A stretch of 64,000 nucleotides of DNA from Chryseobacterium sp. CY350 (GTDB taxonomy: Bacteria; Bacteroidota; Bacteroidia; Flavobacteriales; Weeksellaceae), in assembly GCF_027945075.1 (NCBI RefSeq), contig NZ_CP116034.1, positions 1,178,001-1,242,000 of the forward strand, written 5' to 3'. The notes beneath the pieces are model-generated. The model had not been told where the DNA came from. It did not search any database and saw only the letters and a program-made list of their open reading frames with translations. Position numbers and translations under genes: made by a program. Shown here in pieces: positions 24,684-31,625 of the stretch (within the stretch, counting starts at the first letter, position 1; each line of letters begins with the position of its first letter).

Positions 24684-27011
24684 TTATTTTGTCCAGGTAA
24701 TTTTTGAATGTTTCACCTCTTCGGAGTTTGTTCCGATCATCACGTCAAATTCTCCGGCTTCCCAATCGTATTTCAGATCTCCATTGTAGAATTTCAGATG
24801 TTCAGGAGTGATATCAAAAGTGATTTTTTTAGATTCACCTTTTTTCAGCATCACTTTTTGAAATCCTTTCAATTCTTTTACCGGTCTTGTTATACTTCCT
24901 ACCATATCTCTGATGTAAAGCTGTATTACCTCTGCACCGTCATAATTTCCGGAATTTGTAACTGTTACAGAAGCCTGAACCGTTTGATTTCCTTTCGGAT
25001 TGGCATTGGAAACCGTCACATCAGAATAATTGAATTTTGTATAGCTTAAACCGTAACCAAACGGATACAATGGCGTATTACATTCATCCATATAATTCGA
25101 ACGGAATCTCTGGTACTCACATTTATCAACTAATTTCTGGTCTAATGGACGACCTGTATTTTTAGCATTATAATAAATAGGAACTTGTCCAAGACTTCTC
25201 GGGAAGGTCATCGGCAATTTTCCTGAAGGATTTACTTTTCCAAACAAAACATCTGCGATGGCATTTCCAGCCTCTGAACCTGCGAACCATGTGTTTAAAA
25301 TGGCGTCTGGCGTATCTTTCATATTTGTCAACGCTAGCGGTCGACCTGTGAAAAGAACCACTGCAATTGGTTTTCCTGTCTTTTTTAATTCGTTCAATAA
25401 ATCAATCTGAGATTGCGGAATGGTAATTTCAGTTCTTGAAGAAGACTCTCCGCTCATTTCTGCAGATTCTCCAATTGCCAAAACAATGACATCTGCTTTA
25501 TTGGCAACGTCAACGGCTTCTTTTAGTAAAACTTCTTTTGAACGATTGTCTCTATCTGTAACTTTACCGTGTGCCGCGTAAATTTCTTCAAGTTTAGCAT
25601 CATAATCAATATTGGCACCTTTGGCAGATAAAAATTTAACTTCCTTTCCGTAATTAGCCTGAAGACCCTGCATAAGATTTACTGCATTGGCATGTTTTGA
25701 AGCAACGCTCCAAGTTCCGGGCATATTCATCGAGTTGTTTACCAATGGACCAATAACAGCAACCGTTCCCGATTTTTTGAGAGGTAAAACCTGATTTTCG
25801 TTTTTCATTAAAACCATAGACTGAGCTGCTGCACTTCTTGCAATGTTACGGTTTTCCATGCTGTACACTTCTTTCGCTGCCAGTTTTACATCTCCATGCT
25901 TATAAGGATTGTCGAATAAGCCTAAATCATATTTAGCTTCCAAAATTCTTTTGGCAGCCATATCGATTTCCGCCTGAGTGACTTTTCCTTCAGCCAGAGA
26001 TTTTTTTAATGTAGTTAAAAAGCCTTCGCCAACCATATCCATATCAACACCTGCTTTTAAAGCTAAAGCTGAAACCTGTTGAAGATCTCCCATTCCGTGG
26101 TCAACCATTTCGTTGATTCCGGTGTAATCTGTTACCACAAAACCTTTAAATTTCCATTGGTTTCTCAACACTTCAGTCTGCAACCATCTGTTTCCGGTAG
26201 CCGGAACTCCATCAACTTCATTAAAAGAAGCCATCACAGAAGCAACTCCTGCATCGACCGCCGCTTTATAAGGTGGGAAATATTCGTTGAACATTCTCAC
26301 GTGGCTCATATCAACGGTATTATAATCTCTACCAGCTTCACCAGCACCGTACAATGCAAAGTGTTTTACGCATGCTAAAATGTTGGTTCCGTTGGCCAAG
26401 TCTTTTCCCTGGTAGCCATAGACCATATTTTTAGAAATTTCACTTCCTAAGTATGGATCTTCTCCCGAACCTTCAGAAACCCTTCCCCATCTTGGTTCGC
26501 GGGAAATATCTACCATTGGCGAGAACGTCCAGTTGATTCCGTCTGCTGCGGCTTCTCTTGCGGCAACTCTTGCAGATTGCTGAATTAAATTCATATCCCA
26601 TGACGCTGCCAATCCTAATGGAATCGGGAACGTTGTTTCATACCCGTGAATCACATCCATCCCGAAAATCAAAGGAATTTTCAGACGGCTGTTTTCTACT
26701 GCTACTTTCTGAACGGCTTTGATTTTCTCAGCTCCTTTTATATTAAAAAGTCCACCGACTAATCCCTGCTCAACTTTTTTTCCGATGTCTGAACTTTTAG
26801 CCAAACCCGTTGTAAAATCACCTGAACTTGGTAAATTCAGCTGTCCGATTTTTTCGTCTAAGGTCATTTTAGCCAGAAGCGCATCAACAAACGCTTTTTT
26901 CTTCGCCTGATACTGTGCCGTTTGATAAGACTGAACTGGCTTCGTGACCATTTCCTGTGCCGAAAACATTGGCGCAAGTGCCATTGTGGCGATTACAATT
27001 AACTTTTTCAT
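24684..27011 (-). CDS. bglX: GH3 beta-glucosidase, exported (BglX-like)
   Basis: 775 residues. Signal peptide MKKLIVIATMALAPMFSA then Gln. The GH3 N-terminal TIM-barrel carries nucleophile Asp in GFVVTDYTGINEM, the KHFALYGAGEAGRDY block and the IPLIFGMDVIHGYETTFP segment. It is followed by the alpha/beta sandwich (VIVLAIGESAEMSGESSSR) and a C-terminal fibronectin-III-like domain. It removes glucose from the non-reducing ends of beta-gluco-oligosaccharides in the periplasm. With the SusC/SusD pair and the glycoamylase-like enzyme upstream on the same strand it likely completes breakdown of one beta-glucan. The linkage is inferred, not seen. Confidence 0.93.
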   Translation of the reverse strand: MKKLIVIATMALAPMFSAQEMVTKPVQSYQTAQYQAKKKAFVDALLAKMTLDEKIGQLNLPSSGDFTTGLAKSSDIGKKVEQGLVGGLFNIKGAEKIKAVQKVAVENSRLKIPLIFGMDVIHGYETTFPIPLGLAASWDMNLIQQSARVAAREAAADGINWTFSPMVDISREPRWGRVSEGSGEDPYLGSEISKNMVYGYQGKDLANGTNILACVKHFALYGAGEAGRDYNTVDMSHVRMFNEYFPPYKAAVDAGVASVMASFNEVDGVPATGNRWLQTEVLRNQWKFKGFVVTDYTGINEMVDHGMGDLQQVSALALKAGVDMDMVGEGFLTTLKKSLAEGKVTQAEIDMAAKRILEAKYDLGLFDNPYKHGDVKLAAKEVYSMENRNIARSAAAQSMVLMKNENQVLPLKKSGTVAVIGPLVNNSMNMPGTWSVASKHANAVNLMQGLQANYGKEVKFLSAKGANIDYDAKLEEIYAAHGKVTDRDNRSKEVLLKEAVDVANKADVIVLAIGESAEMSGESSSRTEITIPQSQIDLLNELKKTGKPIAVVLFTGRPLALTNMKDTPDAILNTWFAGSEAGNAIADVLFGKVNPSGKLPMTFPRSLGQVPIYYNAKNTGRPLDQKLVDKCEYQRFRSNYMDECNTPLYPFGYGLSYTKFNYSDVTVSNANPKGNQTVQASVTVTNSGNYDGAEVIQLYIRDMVGSITRPVKELKGFQKVMLKKGESKKITFDITPEHLKFYNGDLKYDWEAGEFDVMIGTNSEEVKHSKITWTK

Positions 27012-27162
27012 AGATCTATCTTCTTTAATTATATTTTTCTTTCTGTTTTAATTTTGTTAAACGCTAAGGCGCTAATTTGTCTGACAAATTTCGTTTTTTT
27101 AAGGCGCAAGGTTTTCACTTATTTTAAATTTTTAGTCATTCCACAAACGACAAATTACTATT

Positions 27163-27729
27163 TTAGACATATACTTCTCGGGTATATTCCAGTATATTTT
27201 CAAAAACAATCTTGTTTATAACTTCTTTCTTAATTATTCCATTCTCATTATTTCTTCTCCAGAAATCATAAATAATTTCTATTTCTTCAGAGATTAAAAA
27301 ATATTCAAATTGCGCTTTTTTAAATTCCTGTAATTCTAAATAATTAAAAGTTCTCTTTTGTTTAAAGTTTCCTTTTATAATTTCTAAATATTCAAATATT
27401 CCATCTTCGGGTTCTCTATCAAATTCGCCTCTGAAATCGTCAATTCTTATTAATCCCGAATACCATTCAAATTTATTTTCAGGAAATATTTCATCTCGTA
27501 ATGCCTTCAAATTAAAATCTATGTCTGCCAACACATCAAATTTGTTAATATATAACTCATTATTTTTAACTTCAAATTCAGCAATATAGCCCCTCCAAAG
27601 TGCTGTACACGAAACAGTGAATTCCGGTCGCTTTTCCGGAAATTCCCGAAAATACTCTTCAATCAACTCCCTATTTAAATAGAATCCCTGATTTTCATAA
27701 ATTAATTTATCCTGTATTTGTTGGGTCAT
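27163..27729 (-). CDS. Hypothetical protein with WRGYxAxFEVKNNELYI motif
   Basis: 188 residues, acidic, no signal peptide and no membrane helix, so presumably cytosolic. Contains TALWRGYIAEFEVKNNELYI near residue 43 and EWYSGLIRIDD near 88, a combination I associate with uncharacterised Bacteroidota proteins, some of which lie near polymorphic-toxin immunity genes. No function can be assigned. It sits between the alpha/beta hydrolase and GH3 genes on the same strand, 35 nt downstream of the former, but looks unrelated to sugar metabolism. The 150-bp gap between it and the GH3 gene contains a CGCTAAGGCGC word and nothing else notable. Confidence 0.6.
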   Translation of the reverse strand: MTQQIQDKLIYENQGFYLNRELIEEYFREFPEKRPEFTVSCTALWRGYIAEFEVKNNELYINKFDVLADIDFNLKALRDEIFPENKFEWYSGLIRIDDFRGEFDREPEDGIFEYLEIIKGNFKQKRTFNYLELQEFKKAQFEYFLISEEIEIIYDFWRRNNENGIIKKEVINKIVFENILEYTREVYV

Positions 27730-27764
27730 TTATGGAACAATTTGAATGAATAATTTCTTTTAAG

Positions 27765-28472
27765 CTATTTCTCTTTTCTTTTATTCAACATCCATTCGTA
27801 CAAAGCTGGGTTGGAATAGGTCGAATCCCAAGAATTGTGATTGTCGTTAGGGAAAATCGTCAGTTCTGCAGTTGGATTTACAGGATGAAGTGCCTGATAA
27901 AAATTAAAAGCATTTTCCGGCAAAACAACATCGTCCATCCCGCCGTGGAAAATCTTCATGTTGAGATTTTTATACTGATGGATGTTGGCATACATTACTC
28001 TGTCGGTCGGTGCACAAACTGAAACGACCGCGGCAAACATTTCGGGATGCTCCATTGCTAATTTCAAAGTTCCCCAACCGCCCATTGAAAGACCGGTAAG
28101 ATAAATTCTGGAGTCGTCAATTTTATATTTTGCCTGAATTTCTTTAATCAGATGATAGACCGTCACCGTATCCCACCATTCATTTTCTGGGCATTGCGGT
28201 GCTAAAATTGCGACAGGTTCCTTAATTAAATTTTTATAAGTAAACGGACTGTGCGCTTTTACTTTTTCAAGATCGTTTCCTCTTTCGCCAGAGCCGTGAA
28301 GGAAAACGATCAACGGAACTTTTCCTTTTGCATTTTTCGGATAGTCGAGAATGTAGGATATTTTTTCTGTTCGTTTCACTTCTTTACTGAAAGTCGTCTT
28401 AACTTCCTGAGCGTTTAAGCTCAAAGAAAACGGAAGAAAAAAAAGTGGTAAATATTTTAATTTAAAATTCAT
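27765..28472 (-). CDS. Exported alpha/beta hydrolase (prolyl oligopeptidase/esterase-like)
   Basis: 235 residues with a signal peptide ending SLNA followed by Gln. The catalytic triad is visible: Ser in GLSMGGWG, Asp in HGGMDDVVLP, and His in FPNDNHNSWD. The oxyanion segment is FLHGSGERG. The compact size matches dienelactone-hydrolase/phospholipase-carboxylesterase-like enzymes that Bacteroidota encode in glycan loci, where they remove ester substituents. It is downstream of the GH144-like gene on the same strand; a structured repeat lies in the 234-bp gap between them. Confidence 0.85.
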   Translation of the reverse strand: MNFKLKYLPLFFLPFSLSLNAQEVKTTFSKEVKRTEKISYILDYPKNAKGKVPLIVFLHGSGERGNDLEKVKAHSPFTYKNLIKEPVAILAPQCPENEWWDTVTVYHLIKEIQAKYKIDDSRIYLTGLSMGGWGTLKLAMEHPEMFAAVVSVCAPTDRVMYANIHQYKNLNMKIFHGGMDDVVLPENAFNFYQALHPVNPTAELTIFPNDNHNSWDSTYSNPALYEWMLNKRKEK

Positions 28473-28481
28473 AGTTCTTTA

Positions 28482-28497
28482 GGTTTTGGCTAAAGCC
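28482..28497. repeat. Half REP word GGTTTTGGCTAAAGCC
   Basis: Shares 15 nt with the REP at 22541-22555, including the GGC-TAAA-GCC hairpin, and again sits within 30 nt upstream of a minus-strand start codon. The larger AGCGGGC hairpin of the other copy is missing. Confidence 0.55.
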
Positions 28498-28570
28498 ATT
28501 TGATTTTATTTTATAAACAGATGAAAGTCGTTTCCTGTGGATAAAAATTTCTATTTTGCAGAACTCTAAT

Positions 28571-28672
28571 TAGCCCCGATAGAAGCTGCATCCTTTTTTG
28601 TTGCAGACGCAGCAAAGCGGAGACTGTGACAAAAAAGATACAGCGGATAGCGGGAAATAGCTTCAAAAAAAA
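28571..28672. repeat. Interspersed structured repeat, copy 2 (Flavo-1-like candidate)
   Basis: Same orientation and word order as the copy at 9639-9735: TAGCCCCGATAGAAGC, GCATCCTTTTTT, AAAAAAGATACAGCGGA, AGCGGGAAATAGCTTCAAAAAA. The internal loop (TTGCAGACGCAGCAAAGCGG) differs completely from copy 1, while the flanking arms stay complementary (CCTTTTTTGTTGCAGA against TGTGACAAAAAAGAT). Conserved ends with variable, still pairable middle point to a folded element. The short ORF that overlaps it on the minus strand is an artefact of this repeat. Confidence 0.65.
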
Positions 28673-28706
28673 TCTGCTATTCGACATCACTTCCAATTTC
28701 TGAAAA

Positions 28707-30080
28707 TTATTTGATATTGTACTTTTCAGATTTGAAACTTAATTTTTTTAATCCTTGTTGGATTTCCGGCGCGTTCATGAATAGTTTCCAGAGAAATCCT
28801 GTTCTGTAATTTTCGATCATCGGAGCGATTGTTCCCTGATCGATTGCAAGATATCTCGGGGTAGTCCAGTTATTATAATGGATTGATGTTGCATCGTAAG
28901 GTCCCGCAGAGCCGATGAATTCGGGTTTTTGAGTGTAAATAAATCTCAGGAAATCCATGGATTCTTTTGGCGAATACGGAAAACTGCTCAAAGCTGCGGT
29001 CGGCGTGATCACGCCACGATCATTTTGCGGAAAGTGAGCATCATATCCTACACTTCCGTCTTTGTTTCTAGAGTAACCTGCCGTTAATCCCCAATAATTT
29101 GGTCCGTAGCCATTCCAACCTTTTGGATTTTCGACACAGTATTTATAATCAATTAATACCTGATTTTTATTTAAATCAAAATAATTTTTAATTAATTTAT
29201 CTGACAAATTGCTAGGATCTAAACCGATGTAAGAATATTGTGACCAGAATAAAGGCCCACCGTATTCTTCTGCTCCATTGTGTTTTACATACATGGGAAT
29301 TCCGTATTTTTCTTTATCCGAAAGGTAGTTTCCGTTTCTCGTCCAGCCTTTGTAATAGGTTTCTGCATCGATGGAATAGGTTGGTGACGATGCTGCTAAA
29401 ATATAAGTGATTAAACATTCGTTGTAACCCTGAAGCGGAAAATTCATTTCCCACTGATAGTCGGGAGACCAATGCCAATACAGAACTTTTTCTCCTCCTT
29501 TTGTGTACCAGTTCCATTGAATTCCTTTCCACAGTTCGTCACATTTTTTGGCGAGTTCTTTTTCTTTGGCGTTTCCATTTTTGAAATATTCACGAACCTG
29601 AATAATTCCTGTCGTTAAAAATGCTGTTTCTACTAAATCTCCTCCATTATCTTTTTTACCAAAGGGAACTGTTTTCCCCGTCTCACCGTTGATCCAGTGT
29701 GACCATGCGCCTTTATGACGGTCTGATTTCGCCAGGAAATCCATCGCTACAGTCAGTCGCTTTACCGCTTCTTTTCTCGGGATGAAACCTCTTTCTACTC
29801 CGACCAATATTGTTGCTAAACCAAATCCTGATCCTCCCGTGGTGACCACGTGTTTATCATTATCCGGATAGACATTGTCTTCGTGATAGCGTTCTCTTCC
29901 TAAATTTGAAATGGGTTCTGCGTAATCCCAAAAGTATTTTAAGGCATCTTTCTGGACTTTGTCGAGAAGTTGCTCATCGGAAATATTGTTTGTTGACGTT
30001 TTGTTTTCAGTGAAGGTCTTGCTTTTACATGATATAAGTAATAACAAATAAGCAATTAGGAGTGATATATTTTTTTTCAT
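28707..30080 (-). CDS. Glycoamylase-fold lipoprotein, GH144-like (probable beta-1,2-glucan hydrolase)
   Basis: 457 residues; lipobox YLLLLISC gives a membrane-anchored protein. The body is an (alpha/alpha)6-type glycoamylase domain (PF10091-like) with GGSGFGLATILVGVERGFI, a DNGGDLVETAFL segment (Asp148, Glu151), NFPLQGYNECLITYILA (Glu221), and WGLTAGYSRNKDG. Characterised stand-alone members of this family (GH144) are endo-beta-1,2-glucanases or sophorohydrolases, and the same fold occurs in cyclic beta-1,2-glucan synthases. The acidic residues listed are candidates for catalysis. Gene order SusC-SusD-this-GH3 fits a polysaccharide utilisation locus. Annotation as glucoamylase (alpha-glucan) would probably be misleading. 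Confidence 0.85.
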   Translation of the reverse strand: MKKNISLLIAYLLLLISCKSKTFTENKTSTNNISDEQLLDKVQKDALKYFWDYAEPISNLGRERYHEDNVYPDNDKHVVTTGGSGFGLATILVGVERGFIPRKEAVKRLTVAMDFLAKSDRHKGAWSHWINGETGKTVPFGKKDNGGDLVETAFLTTGIIQVREYFKNGNAKEKELAKKCDELWKGIQWNWYTKGGEKVLYWHWSPDYQWEMNFPLQGYNECLITYILAASSPTYSIDAETYYKGWTRNGNYLSDKEKYGIPMYVKHNGAEEYGGPLFWSQYSYIGLDPSNLSDKLIKNYFDLNKNQVLIDYKYCVENPKGWNGYGPNYWGLTAGYSRNKDGSVGYDAHFPQNDRGVITPTAALSSFPYSPKESMDFLRFIYTQKPEFIGSAGPYDATSIHYNNWTTPRYLAIDQGTIAPMIENYRTGFLWKLFMNAPEIQQGLKKLSFKSEKYNIK

Positions 30081-30104
30081 GAAAATCTATCATTAAATAA
30101 GTTA

Positions 30105-30136
30105 TAAAAAAGAGGAGAGTAAATCTCTCCTCTTTT
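30105..30136 (-). terminator. Strong hairpin between susD-like and GH144-like genes
   Basis: AAAAGAGGAGAG-TAAAT-CTCTCCTCTTTT, a perfect 12-bp stem; on the minus strand it runs straight into TTTTTT. It lies 19 nt after the SusD stop and 25 nt before the next start, so it should end or attenuate the SusC/D transcript. Confidence 0.85.
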
Positions 30137-30154
30137 AAATTTCACTAAGTATTA

Positions 30155-31621
30155 TTAGTAATTAGGATTTTGTGCAGAACGCCCTTTAGCTTCCGTTATA
30201 AACGTTTGAGGCAATGGGAAGACTTCATGCTTTCCAACTACAAAAGTTTTACCATTAGCAGCTAAAGCACTTTGAGCCTGTCCTGTTCTAACGAGATCAA
30301 ACCACCTGTCATGTTCAAATGCGAGTTCTAATCTTCTTTCTTTCCATATTGCAGTTCTTACATCCGATTGTGTAGAAGCGCTGGTATTAGAAATATTTGC
30401 TCTTTGTCTTACCTGATTAAGTAATGGAATAGCGGATGATGTTTGACCGAGTTCATTCAAAGCTTCTGCCTTAATTAATAATACTTCCGCAAATCTGAGA
30501 TAACGAATGTTAGTATCAGTAGAACTTTGCGTTGTATATGCTGATGAATAAGCTTTATAGTTATAATAGTCATTATCAGCATCGGAACCTACAACTCTAC
30601 CATCATAAAGCGTCATACCTTTACGGATAATTGTCGCATCTCGTCTTTCTGTATCTCCTTCTGCGGTAAATGCATCATACAAATTCTGAGTAGGAGTATT
30701 AAATCCCCAGCCCCAACCACCAGTACCTCTAGCACCTTGCACCTGCGTATATTGCTGAATTCCTTTACCAGTTTCTATACCTGAACCCTGAATTTCGAAT
30801 ATCGATTCCGAATTATTTTCTCCAGAAAGTTTGTAGATATCAATAAAATCTGGGGTAAGTGAATATCCAGTAACAAGATTAGCCTGATCTACTGCCAACT
30901 GCCATTTTTTCTGGTATAAATATACTTTAGCCAAAAGAGCATGTGCAGCGCCTTTTGTAGCACGACCAACATCTTTGCCACTATATGCTGACTTATTTGG
31001 TAAGGCAGCCGCAGCATCTAACAGATCTTTTTCGATGAAAGCATAAACTTCCGCTTTACTTTTTCTGGTTAACTGCATTGTTATATCATCAGGATTCCCT
31101 GTACTTGGAACGTGATCTACTAATGGAACATCACCAAAAGATCTTACTAGAGTAAAATACATAAAAGCACGAAGAAACTTTGCTTCTCCAGCTAGTCTTG
31201 CTCTCAAACTTTCATCTGCATTTGTAAGTTGAGGAAGGTATTGTAAAGCTTGATTACATCTGTTGATGCCTTCATAATTTGAAGCAAACAAGCTTTCGAA
31301 AGAAGGCGTAGAAGGAGTGAAAGTTAACGCATCCAGAATATCCTTGTCTGAACCCACATCTCCCGGTGTGCTTCCTTTATCTGCATCATCTGACGTAATA
31401 GATGTTACTCCTATCCATGAGAATGTACTCATATCCCAATCTAAGAATTTTGCATAAATAGAATTTACGAAACTGGTTGCACCTTCATTATTATTATATA
31501 ACGATAAATCTGCTGCACTAACCTGTTCCGTAGGGGAAACATCTATAAAATCATTGCTACAGCTTTGATTTATAAATCCTGTAAGAACAAGTGCTGATAT
31601 AATTATGTATGTTTTTTTCAT
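30155..31621 (-). CDS. SusD/RagB family nutrient-binding outer-membrane lipoprotein
   Basis: 488 residues. Lipobox GFINQSC at the end of the signal peptide; SusD N-terminal SNDFIDVSPTEQVSAADL; TPR-rich middle with AKFLRAFMYFTLVRSFGDVPLV; and the C-terminal block IWKERRLELAFEHDRWFDLVRTG that is nearly universal in the family, ending in the usual AQNPNY. SusD proteins cap the SusC pore on the cell surface and bind the glycan. It starts 4 nt after the SusC stop, so the two are translated as a pair. The ligand cannot be told from sequence. Confidence 0.96.
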   Translation of the reverse strand: MKKTYIIISALVLTGFINQSCSNDFIDVSPTEQVSAADLSLYNNNEGATSFVNSIYAKFLDWDMSTFSWIGVTSITSDDADKGSTPGDVGSDKDILDALTFTPSTPSFESLFASNYEGINRCNQALQYLPQLTNADESLRARLAGEAKFLRAFMYFTLVRSFGDVPLVDHVPSTGNPDDITMQLTRKSKAEVYAFIEKDLLDAAAALPNKSAYSGKDVGRATKGAAHALLAKVYLYQKKWQLAVDQANLVTGYSLTPDFIDIYKLSGENNSESIFEIQGSGIETGKGIQQYTQVQGARGTGGWGWGFNTPTQNLYDAFTAEGDTERRDATIIRKGMTLYDGRVVGSDADNDYYNYKAYSSAYTTQSSTDTNIRYLRFAEVLLIKAEALNELGQTSSAIPLLNQVRQRANISNTSASTQSDVRTAIWKERRLELAFEHDRWFDLVRTGQAQSALAANGKTFVVGKHEVFPLPQTFITEAKGRSAQNPNY

Positions 31622-31625
31622 TTTT

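Noticed and set aside
28511..28696. Minus-strand frame of 61 codons
   Set aside because: Covers the structured repeat at 28571-28672; the second copy of the repeat does not keep the frame, so it is not a protein.
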